Assembly (NCBI RefSeq): GCF_005877055.1
Contig: NZ_CP039424.1
Coordinates: forward strand, 2,914,001 to 2,978,000
From: Citricoccus sp. SGAir0253
GTDB lineage: Bacteria; Actinomycetota; Actinomycetes; Actinomycetales; Micrococcaceae
DNA length: 64,000 bases
Reading direction: 5' to 3'
Part shown: piece by piece, positions 22,513 through 31,133 of the stretch
Layout: every line of letters begins with the position of its first letter
How positions within the stretch are numbered: the stretch's first letter is position 1
The notes under the pieces: generated by a model
Database searches by the model: none
Told to the model about the DNA's origin: nothing
What the model saw: the letters and a program-made list of their open reading frames with translations, nothing else
Translations under genes and position numbers: made by a program

Positions 22513-24369
22513 ATGCCACACCGTTCCCATCCCCCCACGGACCTCACCACGGACACGACCCCCCGCACCGAGGAGCCGGCACCGCCGGCGCCCGGACCCG
22601 ACGGGAGCTCCCCGGCCACGGGAGCCGAGCGCACCGTGGACCTCCCCCGCTTCCGGGGACGGCTCATCCCCCAGCTGGACCGGGTCATCATCATGGTCCT
22701 GCCGCCCGTGCTGATCATCGCCGCCGTCGCCGCGGTGACCGCGAACCCGGAGGGGACCGCGGGCCTGATCAACCGCCTGCGCACCTTCGTGACCGGCGGC
22801 TTCACCTGGTGGTTCGTGCTGTACTCGCTCGTCGCCGTGGTCGTCTGCCTGTGGCTGTGCTTCAGCCGGCTCGGCCGCATCCGCCTCGGCGGCCCCCAGG
22901 CCCGGCCCGAGCACAGCAAGTTCGCGTGGTACTCCATGCTCTTCGCCTGCGGCCAGGGCATCGGCCTGATCTTCTGGTCCCTCGCCGAGCCGATCATGCT
23001 GCGCGAGGAGACCCCCGTCATCCCCACCGGGGCCAATCCCGGCGAGGGCGGACTGGTCTGGACCTACTTCCACTGGGGCCTGACGGCCTGGGCCATGTAC
23101 TGCGTCGTCGCCATCTGCCTCGCCTACTCCCACCACAACCTGGGCAAGACGCTCACGTTCCGGGAGGCGACCGTGGACCTGCTGCCGGCCCGCGCCCAGC
23201 GCCCGGCCGGCGTCGTGATCGAGCTGCTGGCCATCATCGCCACCGTGCTGGGCTTGGCCACCTCCTTCGGCTTCGCGGCCATGCAGTTCTCCTCCGGCGC
23301 CACGAACATCCTGCCGCTCGAGGCCGGCCCCGGCGTGTGGGCCATCGTCATCGTGGCCCTGGGCGGCCTCACCGCCGTCTCGGCGTTCCTGGGCGTCAAC
23401 AAGGGCATGAAGCGGGTCAGCGAGCTGAACTCGATCCTCAGCATCGTCCTCGTGGTCGGCGTGTTCGCCCTCGGCCCCACCGTCTACATCCTGTCCAACA
23501 TGTCCCAGACCTTCGGCTCCTTCATCGCCCACTTCGTGCCGATGAGCTTCTGGACCGGCGCCGAGACCACGGGTGCCCCGCTGGCCCAGTGGCAGGACAG
23601 CTGGAACGGCTGGTGGACCGTGTTCATCTGGTGCTGGGTCATCGCCTTCTCGCCCTTCGTGGCCGGCTTCATCGCCCGGATCTCCCGTGGCCGCACCATC
23701 CGCGAGTTCGTGCTCGGCGTGACGATCATCCCCTCCCTCATCGTCATGGTGTGGGTCGCCGTCATCGGCTCGGCCGGCATCCACTACGACAACGAGTCCG
23801 GGCAGATCTCCGCCGACGTCGCCGAGGACACCTCCACGGCGCTGTTCTCCATGCTCGAGATGGTCCCGTGGATCGGCACGCTGCTGGTGATCGTGGCGAC
23901 CGTCCTGGTGGCCACCTACTACGTCACGAGCCTGGACTCCGGGACCTACGCCCTGGCCGAGTTCGTCTCCGCCCCCAAGAAGTCCGGGCCCTGGTTCCGC
24001 GTGGTGCTGGTGGCCAGCATTGCCACGGTCGCCCTCGTGCTGCTGTCCATCGGCGGCGTGAACGCCGTGGACACGGTCCAGACCGGCACGATCATCGGCG
24101 GGTTCCCGTTCTCCTTCGTGATCATCCTGATGATCATCAACCTCGTCCGCCGCCTGAAGGCCCGGGACGCCGAGACGCGCCGGCTCGAGAAGGAGATCAA
24201 CGACCCGGAGCCGCGGCCCGAGGACGCGTTCTGCGACGAGCACGGCATCCCCCAGGTGGACCCGCGGCGCGGCGTGGGCCCCGGCACGCTCGTCCCCCCG
24301 CAGGACCTGGACACCCACCCCCGCGGCCGCACCGCCGCCCGCCCCGCCCGAGAGGACACCACCCCATGA
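22513..24369 (+). CDS. BCCT-family transporter
   Basis: This 618-residue membrane protein of the betaine/carnitine/choline family has 12 predicted membrane segments. The BCCT signature region is visible as FAWYSMLFACGQGIGLIFWS followed by WTYFHWGLTAWAMYC. The N-terminal 55 residues are Pro/Thr-rich and cytoplasmic, and a 70-residue charged tail follows the last segment. It overlaps the creatininase gene by four bases (ATGA) and shares an operator with creatinase, so it probably imports creatine, glycine betaine or sarcosine. A start at 22513 is supported by AAGGGG upstream. Confidence 0.9.
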   Translation: MPHRSHPPTDLTTDTTPRTEEPAPPAPGPDGSSPATGAERTVDLPRFRGRLIPQLDRVIIMVLPPVLIIAAVAAVTANPEGTAGLINRLRTFVTGGFTWWFVLYSLVAVVVCLWLCFSRLGRIRLGGPQARPEHSKFAWYSMLFACGQGIGLIFWSLAEPIMLREETPVIPTGANPGEGGLVWTYFHWGLTAWAMYCVVAICLAYSHHNLGKTLTFREATVDLLPARAQRPAGVVIELLAIIATVLGLATSFGFAAMQFSSGATNILPLEAGPGVWAIVIVALGGLTAVSAFLGVNKGMKRVSELNSILSIVLVVGVFALGPTVYILSNMSQTFGSFIAHFVPMSFWTGAETTGAPLAQWQDSWNGWWTVFIWCWVIAFSPFVAGFIARISRGRTIREFVLGVTIIPSLIVMVWVAVIGSAGIHYDNESGQISADVAEDTSTALFSMLEMVPWIGTLLVIVATVLVATYYVTSLDSGTYALAEFVSAPKKSGPWFRVVLVASIATVALVLLSIGGVNAVDTVQTGTIIGGFPFSFVIILMIINLVRRLKARDAETRRLEKEINDPEPRPEDAFCDEHGIPQVDPRRGVGPGTLVPPQDLDTHPRGRTAARPAREDTTP

Positions 24370-25280
24370 GCACCCCCCAGACCACCGCCGCCCCGGGCCC
24401 CTCCACCGCCGGGGAGGAGGTGCGGCTGGCCCACCTCGACGCCCACGCCTACCGGGACTGGGCGGCCTCCGGGGAGGCCACCGTCATCATCCCGGCCGGG
24501 GCGTTCGAGCAGCACGGCCCGCACCTGCCGCTGGGCACGGACGCGATCCTGTCCACCGCGATCGCCGAGGCCATGGCCCGGCGGATCGGGGCCAAGGTGG
24601 CCGAGCCGTTCACCTACGGGTACAAGTCGCAGCAGAAGTCCGGCGGCGGCAACCACCTGGCCGGCACCATCAGCCTGGACGCCACGGCGGTGATCGCCAT
24701 GACCCGCTGCCTCGTGGCCGGGTTCCTGTCCCAGGGCATCCGGAACGTGGTGATCCTCAACGGCCACTACGAGAACTACCAGTTCCTCTACGAGGGCGTG
24801 GACCTGGCCCTGGCCGACCTCGGCATCGGCCCGGGCGACGACCAGTGCGCCCTGCTGCTGTCCTACTGGGACTTCGTCACGGACGAGACGCTCGCCACCG
24901 TCTACCCGCAGGGCTTCCCCGGCTGGGCGATCGAGCACGGCGGGGTCCTGGAGACCTCGCTGCTGCTGCACCTGCGCCCGGAGCTCGTGGCGATGGACCG
25001 CGCCGTGAGCCACCCGCCGGCCGAGCCCCCGCGGTTCGACCGCCTGCCCGTCGTGCCGGGCCGGACCCCGGCCACGGGCTGCCTGTCCGCCCCGGACGGC
25101 TCCGACGCCGCCAAGGGCCGCCTGCTGTTCGAGCAGGTGGTGGCCGACCTCGCGGCCGACGTCGCCGGGGAGCTGGGCGCCGCCGTCGGGCCCGCGGGGA
25201 ACGCCTCGCGGGCCACCTCGGCAGGCCCCTCCGCGGCCGCCGTCGGGGCGGGCGCGAACATGCCCGTTTCCGCCTCTTGA
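24366..25280 (+). CDS. Creatininase (creatinine amidohydrolase)
   Basis: This 304-residue enzyme hydrolyses creatinine to creatine. The metal-binding residues of Pseudomonas creatininase are all recognisable: Glu48 and His50 in FEQHGPHLPLGTD with Asp59, and His134 and Glu136 in NGHYENYQF. SYWDFV and GWAIEHGGVLETS hold the tryptophans near the active site. Together with creatinase next door this supports true creatininase rather than the MftE-type peptidase. The C-terminal 45 residues are an Ala/Gly-rich extension. The start overlaps the BCCT stop. Confidence 0.93.
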   Translation: MSTPQTTAAPGPSTAGEEVRLAHLDAHAYRDWAASGEATVIIPAGAFEQHGPHLPLGTDAILSTAIAEAMARRIGAKVAEPFTYGYKSQQKSGGGNHLAGTISLDATAVIAMTRCLVAGFLSQGIRNVVILNGHYENYQFLYEGVDLALADLGIGPGDDQCALLLSYWDFVTDETLATVYPQGFPGWAIEHGGVLETSLLLHLRPELVAMDRAVSHPPAEPPRFDRLPVVPGRTPATGCLSAPDGSDAAKGRLLFEQVVADLAADVAGELGAAVGPAGNASRATSAGPSAAAVGAGANMPVSAS

Positions 25281-25285
25281 CGAAA

Positions 25286-25301
25286 CGTGAAACACATCAC
25301 A
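25286..25301. promoter_or_regulatory. CRP/GlxR-like box upstream of creatinase
   Basis: CGTGAAACACATCACA carries the full GTGA-N6-TCAC core. It lies eight bases before the triple half-site operator. Confidence 0.55.
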
Positions 25302-25309
25302 CACTGAAT

Positions 25310-25334
25310 GCAACCCAGTTGCATCGAATGCAAC
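25310..25334. promoter_or_regulatory. Triple half-site operator upstream of creatinase
   Basis: Three ATGCAAC-type half-sites with three-base spacers make two overlapping palindromes. The second, GTTGCAT-CGA-ATGCAAC, is perfect over 17 bases. It matches the site at 22418-22442 at 20 of 25 positions. The creatinase start is 82 bases downstream. Confidence 0.7.
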
Positions 25335-25416
25335 GCGACCGCCGGGATGGCCGCCGCACGGGACCCCGAACCGCCGCTCCGCGGCAACAGAACACCAGCC
25401 TCCAGAGGAGACAACC

Positions 25417-26664
25417 ATGACGACCATCCCCGCCAACTCCGTCGCCGAGCTCGAGCGCCTGAAGACCCTCCACAACGGCGAGAAGCAGCAGCTGACCTTC
25501 TCGGACGCCGAGTTCGAGCGCCGCCTGGCCGGCCTGCGCCAGATCATGGCCGCCAAGGGCCTGGACGCGGTCATCCTGACCAGCTACCACGGCATCAAGT
25601 ACTACTCGGACTTCCTCTACACCACCTTCGGCCGCAACTACGGCCTGGTCGTGACCCAGGACCAGTCCGTCACCGTCACTGCCAACATCGACGCGGGCAT
25701 GCCGTGGCGCACCAGCTACGGCGACAACATCGTCTACACCGACTGGCAGCGCGACAACTTCTACTTCGGCCTGCAGGAGGCCCTGCGCCGCGCCGGCGTC
25801 TCGGCGAAGCGCATCGGCGTGGAGGACGACGCCCTGCCGCTGATGGTGCGCCAGCGCATCCAGGACGCCTTCCCGGGCGCCGAGCTCACCGACGTCTCCC
25901 AGGACGCCATGCGCCAGCGCATGATCAAGTCCGCCGAGGAGATCGAGGTCATCAAGCACGGTGCGCGCATCGGCGACCTGGGCGGCGAGGCCATCAAGGC
26001 CGCCATCCGCGAGGGCATCACCGAGTACGAGGTCGCCCTCATCGGCACCGAGGCCATGGTCCACGAGATCGCCCGCACCTTCCCGCACCGCGAGGTCCGC
26101 GACACCTGGGTGTGGTTCCAGTCCGGCATCAACACCGACGGCGCCCACAACTGGGCCACCACCCGCAAGCTGCAGCGCGGGGACATCCTGTCCCTGAACT
26201 GCTTCCCGATGACCTCCGGCTACTACACCGCCCTGGAGCGCACCCTGTTCCTCGGCCAGCCGGACGAGGAGAGCCTGCGCCTGTGGAACATCAACGTCGA
26301 GGTGCACCGCCGCGGCCTGGAGCTCATCAAGCCGGGCGCGGTCTGCAAGGACATCGCCGCCGAGCTCAACGAGATCTACATCGGCTACGGCCTGCTGCCC
26401 AACCGCACCTTCGGCTACGGCCACTCCTTCGGCGTCCTCTCGCACTACTACGGCCGCGAGGCCGGCCTGGAGCTGCGCGAGGACATCGACACCGTGCTCG
26501 AGCCGGGCATGGTCGTCTCCATGGAGCCGATGATCACCGTCGCCGACGGCCTGCCGGGCGCGGGCGGCTACCGTGAGCACGACATCCTGGTGGTCGGCGA
26601 GGACGGTGCCGAGAACATCACCAAGTTCGGCTTCGGCCCGGAGAACAACATCATCGACGCCTGA
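25417..26664 (+). CDS. Creatinase (creatine amidinohydrolase)
   Basis: This 415-residue enzyme of the M24 pita-bread fold hydrolyses creatine to sarcosine and urea. The catalytic His, equivalent to His232 of the Pseudomonas enzyme, is His244 in INTDGAHNWATTR. The metal ligands of M24 peptidases are replaced, as in creatinase. SYHGIKYYSDFLY, GYGHSFGVLSHYYGRE and EPMITV also match. The codon usage is more regular than in the neighbours and suggests high expression. An AGAGGAG site precedes the ATG. The product sarcosine is the substrate of SoxBDAG encoded at 11.6-16.8 kb. Confidence 0.96.
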   Translation: MTTIPANSVAELERLKTLHNGEKQQLTFSDAEFERRLAGLRQIMAAKGLDAVILTSYHGIKYYSDFLYTTFGRNYGLVVTQDQSVTVTANIDAGMPWRTSYGDNIVYTDWQRDNFYFGLQEALRRAGVSAKRIGVEDDALPLMVRQRIQDAFPGAELTDVSQDAMRQRMIKSAEEIEVIKHGARIGDLGGEAIKAAIREGITEYEVALIGTEAMVHEIARTFPHREVRDTWVWFQSGINTDGAHNWATTRKLQRGDILSLNCFPMTSGYYTALERTLFLGQPDEESLRLWNINVEVHRRGLELIKPGAVCKDIAAELNEIYIGYGLLPNRTFGYGHSFGVLSHYYGREAGLELREDIDTVLEPGMVVSMEPMITVADGLPGAGGYREHDILVVGEDGAENITKFGFGPENNIIDA

Positions 26665-26806
26665 TCCACGGGCGCACGACCCTACCGAGGGGGTGGACGG
26701 ACCGGCTCCCCGCCGGACCGCCCACCCCCTCGCCGTCCACCCCCTCCGGGCGCCCCGCCGGGCGTCCGGACCCACCGGGCGCCACGCCCCACGACCGAGG
26801 AGCACC

Positions 26807-27598
26807 ATGACCCCCACGTCCGAGAACGGCGCCGAGAACGGCGCCCGCGGAGCCTCCGTGATCGTCAACGTCCTGCAGGTGATCCGGTGCTTCACGGTCG
26901 AGGAGCCGCTGCAGGGCGTCACCGAGATCGCCGCGCGGGTGGGGCTGCACAAGTCCAGCGTCTCCCGCATCCTTGCCACGCTGGAGGAGGAACACGTGGT
27001 GGAGCGGGACGAGGCCTCCCGCAAGTACCGCCTGGGGCTCGGGCTGATCGCCGTCGCCGGCCCCCTGCTGGCGAACCTCGACGTGCGCCGCGTGGCCATG
27101 GACGACCTCCAGGCGCTGGCGGAGCGCACCGGAGAGACGGCGGCGCTGGCCATCTGGGACGGCGAGGCGGCCGTGACGGTCGAGCAGATCCCCAGCCGCC
27201 AGCAGGTCAAGCACACCTCCGTGCTGGGCAGCCGGTACGCCACCGCCCTCAGCGCGAGCGTCCAGGCCTTCCTCGCCGCCGAGGACGACGAGCGCGTGCG
27301 CGCGCTCCTGGGCTCCGGCCGCATCCAGCTCGGGGACGGCTGCGGCCCGGAGGACTACCTCGCGCTACTGGCGGACGTCCGCCGCAACGGGTACGCCGTC
27401 AACCGCGGGCGGACGGCCCCCGACGAGGTGGGCGTCGCCGCCCCCGTCCACGACCATCGCGGCTGCGTGGTCGGCGCCGTGCTCGTCGCCGCCCCCGCCT
27501 ACCGGGTCACCGACGAGCTGGTCCCCCGGTACGCCGAGGACTGCCGCCGCGCCGCGCGGCGGATCTCGGCGCGGCTCGGGGCGGTCGTGCCGGCCTAG
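26807..27598 (+). CDS. IclR-family regulator of creatine/creatinine genes
   Basis: This 263-residue protein has an N-terminal winged helix (AARVGLHKSSVSRILATLEE) and an IclR effector domain. It is more distant from the three other IclR proteins in the window and lacks their HRLVGEL segment. GAGGAG precedes the ATG. It lies 142 bases after creatinase in the same direction, and no separate promoter is obvious. The repeated triple half-site operators before the BCCT and creatinase genes are its likely targets. It probably responds to creatine, creatinine or a breakdown product; this is inference from context. Confidence 0.87.
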   Translation: MTPTSENGAENGARGASVIVNVLQVIRCFTVEEPLQGVTEIAARVGLHKSSVSRILATLEEEHVVERDEASRKYRLGLGLIAVAGPLLANLDVRRVAMDDLQALAERTGETAALAIWDGEAAVTVEQIPSRQQVKHTSVLGSRYATALSASVQAFLAAEDDERVRALLGSGRIQLGDGCGPEDYLALLADVRRNGYAVNRGRTAPDEVGVAAPVHDHRGCVVGAVLVAAPAYRVTDELVPRYAEDCRRAARRISARLGAVVPA

Positions 27599-27661
27599 CG
27601 AGGGGACCGCTCCCCCGGCGCCGCCCCGCCCCCGGGCCCGGCCCCCGGAGTCCCCGCCGGC

Positions 27662-28321
27662 TCAGTCCCGCGCCGACTCCGCGATCGCCCGGGCCACCGA
27701 GGCCAGGTGCTCCCGCATCGCCCGGGCCGCCGCCTCGGGGTCCCGCGCGCACACGGCCTCGATGATCGCCAGGTGCTCGGGCAACGACGTCTGGGACCGC
27801 CCCGGCCGGGCGGAGAGCCGGTACTGGAAGCGCACCGCCTGCGCCCGCAGCCGGTCGATCGTCGCGGCCGCCGTGCGCTGGTCCGCCAGCCCGATCACCG
27901 CGCCGTGCAGGTCCTTGTTGCCCTGCGCGTAGGCGGCCTGGTCGCCCTCGCGCACGGCGTCCTCCATCCGGCGGCCGATCCCGCGCAGCCGCTCGGCCTG
28001 CTCGTCGGTGACCCGCTCGGCCGCCCGGGCGGCGCACAGGGCCTCGACGGCGGCGCGCACCTCCACGATCTCCAGGGCCTCCTCGAGGGGCACGGACCGC
28101 ACGCGGGCGCCCCGGTTCTGGATGCGCTCCACGAGCCCCTCCACGGTGAGCTCGCCCAGCGCGGTGCGCACGTGGCCCCGGCTGGCCCCGTAGGCCTCGG
28201 CCAGGTCCGCCTCCACGAGCCGCTGGTTCGGCACCAGCTCCCCGGCGAAGATCGCCTCGCGGATGCGCGTGGCCACCTCCGCGGCGCTCGCCCCGGTCCG
28301 GGATCGGGTTCCGGCTGCCAC
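27662..28321 (-). CDS. GntR-family (FCD) regulator
   Basis: This 219-residue protein has a GntR winged helix (LAEAYGASRGHVRTALGELT) and an FCD-type C-terminal domain (EVRAAVEALCAARAAE, PEHLAIIEAVCARDPEAAARAMREHL). The GTG start at 28321 is preceded by AGGAGG. It is divergent from the PrpF/GalD-like gene at 28449. In the 127-base gap an AT-rich stretch with CAATATTG (28366-28373), flanked by two ATTGTCA copies, is a likely operator. It probably controls the tautomerase gene. Confidence 0.85.
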   Translation of the reverse strand: MAAGTRSRTGASAAEVATRIREAIFAGELVPNQRLVEADLAEAYGASRGHVRTALGELTVEGLVERIQNRGARVRSVPLEEALEIVEVRAAVEALCAARAAERVTDEQAERLRGIGRRMEDAVREGDQAAYAQGNKDLHGAVIGLADQRTAAATIDRLRAQAVRFQYRLSARPGRSQTSLPEHLAIIEAVCARDPEAAARAMREHLASVARAIAESARD

Positions 28322-28357
28322 TGGCGCCTCCTGGACTCGTCGGTCATGATGGACTCG

Positions 28358-28376
28358 ATTGTCAGCAATATTGTCA
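28358..28376. promoter_or_regulatory. AT-rich candidate GntR operator
   Basis: ATTGTCA occurs twice in direct orientation around the 8-bp palindrome CAATATTG. It stands out in GC-rich surroundings between two divergent genes. Confidence 0.4.
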
Positions 28377-28448
28377 CAGATACGCCGCGGCGGAGCCCCT
28401 CCGCCCCGACGGCCCGCCGTCCGGTCCGCCGGAGAGGGAGGACGCGTC

Positions 28449-29576
28449 ATGGCCCCCGAGAGCCCCCGGGCAGGGACCGACCACGCCGGGACCACCCCGC
28501 CCGGCGCCACTGCCCCGGAGTCGGGCATCCGCTGCATGCTGATGCGCGGCGGGACCTCCAAGGGACTGTACGTCCTGGCCGAGGACCTGCCGGCGGACCC
28601 CCGCGAGCGCGACGCCCTGCTGCTGCGCCTCATGGGCTCCCCGGACCCGCGCCAGGTCGACGGCCTCGGCGGGGCACACCCGCTGACCAGCAAGGTCGCG
28701 GTGGTCTCCGCCCGGCCCGACGGCGGCGTGGACTACCTCTTCCTCCAGGTCGCGGTGGACGAGGCGCTCGTGACGGACCGGCAGAACTGCGGCAACATCC
28801 TCGCCGGGGTGGGCCCCTTCGCGATCGAGCGCGGCCTGGTGCCCGCCGCGGAGGGGACGACGACGGTGCGCATCCACATGGTCAACACCGGATCCGAGGC
28901 GATCGCCACGGTCTCCACCCCCGGCGGCCGGGTCACCTACGCCGGCGAGGCGGAGATCGCCGGGGTGCCCGGCACCGCGGCGCCGGTGGTCCTGGACCAC
29001 CGGGACACCGCCGGTTCCAGCTGCGGCGCCCTGTTCCCCACCGGCCACCGCGTCGACACCCTCGCCGGGGTGGAGGTGACGTGCGTGGACAACGGGATGC
29101 CCGTCGTCGTGGTGGAGGCCGCCGCGCTGGGCGTGGACGGCACCGAGGACCCGGCCGCGCTGGAGGCCGACGCCCAGCTGTGCGCCGCGGTCGAGGCGGT
29201 GCGGCTGGAGGCCGGCCGGGCCATGGGACTGGGCGACGTCGCGGACGCCACGGTGCCCAAGGTCTGCCTCGTCTCCCCCGCCCGCCACGGCGGCACGTTC
29301 GGCACCCGCTGCTTCATCCCGCGGCGCGTCCACGAGGCGATCGGCGTCTTCGCCGCGGCCTCGGCGGCGGTCGCGTGGGCCGTGCCCGGCACGGTCGTGG
29401 CCGGGATGCCGGGGGACCACGGCACGGAGCAGCTCCGGGTGGAGCATCCCACGGGGCACACGGACCTCGTGGTCTCGGTGGATCCTGCCGGGGCGCCCGA
29501 CGGCGGCCCGCAGGTCCTCGTCACCGGCACCGTCCGCACGGCGCGCAAGCTGATGGACGGCGTGGCGTTCGCCTGA
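28449..29576 (+). CDS. PrpF/GalD-family tautomerase or isomerase
   Basis: This 375-residue protein of the PrpF family begins with IRCMLMRGGTSKGLYVLAEDLP after a 28-residue leader. It contains DRQNCGNILAGVGPFAIERG and a second cysteine motif SSCGALFPTG. These two cysteines correspond to the acid/base pair used for isomerisation. Overall it resembles GalD, the 4-oxalomesaconate tautomerase of gallate degradation, more than PrpF of the methylcitrate cycle. This is my judgement from remembered sequence features. No other gallate or methylcitrate gene is adjacent. GGGAGGA precedes the ATG. A link to the LigM-like demethylase is possible but not shown. Confidence 0.8.
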   Translation: MAPESPRAGTDHAGTTPPGATAPESGIRCMLMRGGTSKGLYVLAEDLPADPRERDALLLRLMGSPDPRQVDGLGGAHPLTSKVAVVSARPDGGVDYLFLQVAVDEALVTDRQNCGNILAGVGPFAIERGLVPAAEGTTTVRIHMVNTGSEAIATVSTPGGRVTYAGEAEIAGVPGTAAPVVLDHRDTAGSSCGALFPTGHRVDTLAGVEVTCVDNGMPVVVVEAAALGVDGTEDPAALEADAQLCAAVEAVRLEAGRAMGLGDVADATVPKVCLVSPARHGGTFGTRCFIPRRVHEAIGVFAAASAAVAWAVPGTVVAGMPGDHGTEQLRVEHPTGHTDLVVSVDPAGAPDGGPQVLVTGTVRTARKLMDGVAFA

Positions 29577-29662
29577 CCGGAAGGCCCGGCGGGCCGGTTG
29601 GGCCGGGCCGAGCCGGTAGACTGGCACGGCCCTCGCGCCCCCTGCCAGTACTGGAGACAGCC

Positions 29663-30148
29663 ATGACCACGCCCCTCCCGGTCAAGCCGAGCCGCCGCCG
29701 GCGGACCGCCGCGGCCGGCCCGCGACCGCGACTGCGGATGTCCCTCTACGGGTTCCTGGTGGCCTGGCTCGCGCCGAACCTCGTGATGGCCGCCCTCGTG
29801 GTGGTCCTGAGCCTCGTCCCCGCACTGCAGGCCTACGGCTCGCTCACCCCGCTCATCAGCATCGTCGGGCTCGCGGGCATGGTCATCGGCCTGCCGCTGT
29901 GCCTGCTCGTGAACAGGCTCTTCCGCCACCGCCTCAACCAGTGGGTGCACGTCCTGGGCTACGCCCTCGTCGGCATGCTCTACGGGCTGGCCGTGCTGTT
30001 CACCGGCGTCGGGGGCCTGCTGCCGATGCTCATCCCGGTCGTCGGCTTCCCCGCCGCCATCCTCATGGCCCTGGGCCGCACCCTGGCCCGCCCGCTCGTG
30101 ACGGTCGTCCGCCCCGGGGACGAGGGCGCCTCCCCCGCCGGGGCCTGA
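29663..30148 (+). CDS. Small four-helix membrane protein of unknown function
   Basis: This 161-residue protein has a basic N-terminus (KPSRRRRTAAAGPRPRLRM) followed by about four hydrophobic segments (from residue 28, 54, 92 and 115). I do not recognise a family. A ribosome binding site (GGAGA) precedes the ATG at 29663. It lies 86 bases after the tautomerase gene and 77 bases before pdxK. The positive N-terminus suggests the N-terminal end is cytoplasmic. Confidence 0.7.
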   Translation: MTTPLPVKPSRRRRTAAAGPRPRLRMSLYGFLVAWLAPNLVMAALVVVLSLVPALQAYGSLTPLISIVGLAGMVIGLPLCLLVNRLFRHRLNQWVHVLGYALVGMLYGLAVLFTGVGGLLPMLIPVVGFPAAILMALGRTLARPLVTVVRPGDEGASPAGA

Positions 30149-30225
30149 GCCGCCCGCCCTGCCGGGGCGCCGACGTCGGGCCCGCCCGGCCGCGCCCGGC
30201 GGCGCCGAGGCCTACCATGGTGGGC

Positions 30226-31062
30226 ATGCCCACGACTGACCAGTACGACGTGCACGCCCCCGCCCTCGCCCTGACGATCGCCGGGTCGGAGGCCACCGGC
30301 GGCGCCGGGGCCCAGGCCGACCTGAAGACCTTCCAGGAGCTCGGCGCCTTCGGCATGGTGGCCCTGACCTGCATCGTGTCCTTCGACCCGCAGGACGACT
30401 GGAACCACCGCTTCGTCCCCGTGGACCAGGACGTGATCGCCCACCAGCTGGAGGCCATCCAGGCCAACTACGCCGGGCAGTTGCGCACCACCAAGCTCGG
30501 CATGATGGGCTCCCCGAGCACCATCGCCACCGTGGCCACCGCCCTGCGCAGCCAGGACTGGGACCACGTGGTCCTGGACCCGGTGCTGATCTGCAAGGGA
30601 CAGGAGCCCGGCCACGCCCTGGACACCGACGAGGCGCTCAAGGCGGAGCTGTTGCCGCTGGCCACCTTCACCACCCCGAACCACTTCGAGTCGGAGCAGC
30701 TCGCCGGGATGGCCATCGAGACGGTCGAGGACCTGCAGGAGGCGGCCCGCCGCATCCACGAGGCCTCGGGTGCCGCCGTGCTGGCCAAGGGCGGCGTGCG
30801 CATCGCCGGGCCGGACGCCGTGGACGTCTACTACGACGGCGAGACCCTCGAGGTCCTGTCCACGCCCAAGATCGGCGAGCACGCCGTGTCCGGGGCCGGC
30901 TGCTCGCTCGCGGCCGCCGTGACCGCCGAGCTGGCCAAGGGGGCCACGCCCCTCGAGGCCGCCCGCCGGGCCAAGGAGTTCGTCACGGAGGGCATCCGGC
31001 AGCGCGTCGCTGGCAACACCCCCTTCGACGCCCTGTGGCAGGGCGGCCTGCGCCGCCCCTGA
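30226..31062 (+). CDS. pdxK: Pyridoxal/pyridoxamine kinase (ThiD-like PdxK)
   Basis: This 278-residue ribokinase-fold protein has the N-terminal LTIAGSEATGGAGAQADLKT motif and the C-terminal anion-hole motif HAVSGAGCSLAAAV. It resembles Bacillus PdxK, a ThiD-like kinase that phosphorylates B6 vitamers, in the segments VALTCIVSFDPQDDWNH and DPVLICKG. I chose ATG 30226 because TACCAT at 30213-30218 looks like the -10 of a leaderless transcript; an ATG at 30217 overlaps it. Hydroxymethylpyrimidine kinase activity is an alternative. PLP supply would suit the GlyA and GcvP enzymes nearby. Confidence 0.82.
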   Translation: MPTTDQYDVHAPALALTIAGSEATGGAGAQADLKTFQELGAFGMVALTCIVSFDPQDDWNHRFVPVDQDVIAHQLEAIQANYAGQLRTTKLGMMGSPSTIATVATALRSQDWDHVVLDPVLICKGQEPGHALDTDEALKAELLPLATFTTPNHFESEQLAGMAIETVEDLQEAARRIHEASGAAVLAKGGVRIAGPDAVDVYYDGETLEVLSTPKIGEHAVSGAGCSLAAAVTAELAKGATPLEAARRAKEFVTEGIRQRVAGNTPFDALWQGGLRRP

Positions 31063-31133
31063 CCCCCGCGAGGGCCGGCGTGAGGCCGCGCACACGCGGA
31101 ATACCGGCACCCCCGCCGCGGGTTGTGCCCGGT

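Noticed and set aside
18760-24369. A single open frame of more than 1800 codons spanning several genes
   Set aside because: Only its last third encodes a real protein (the BCCT transporter). The remainder is out of frame with, or antisense to, recognised genes and has low-complexity composition.
27599-27661. Terminator between the convergent IclR and GntR genes
   Set aside because: The stretch is GC-rich but I find no stem of convincing length.
29598-29622. Promoter TTGGGC/TAGACT upstream of the small membrane protein
   Set aside because: The spacer is only 13 bases, too short for a standard promoter.
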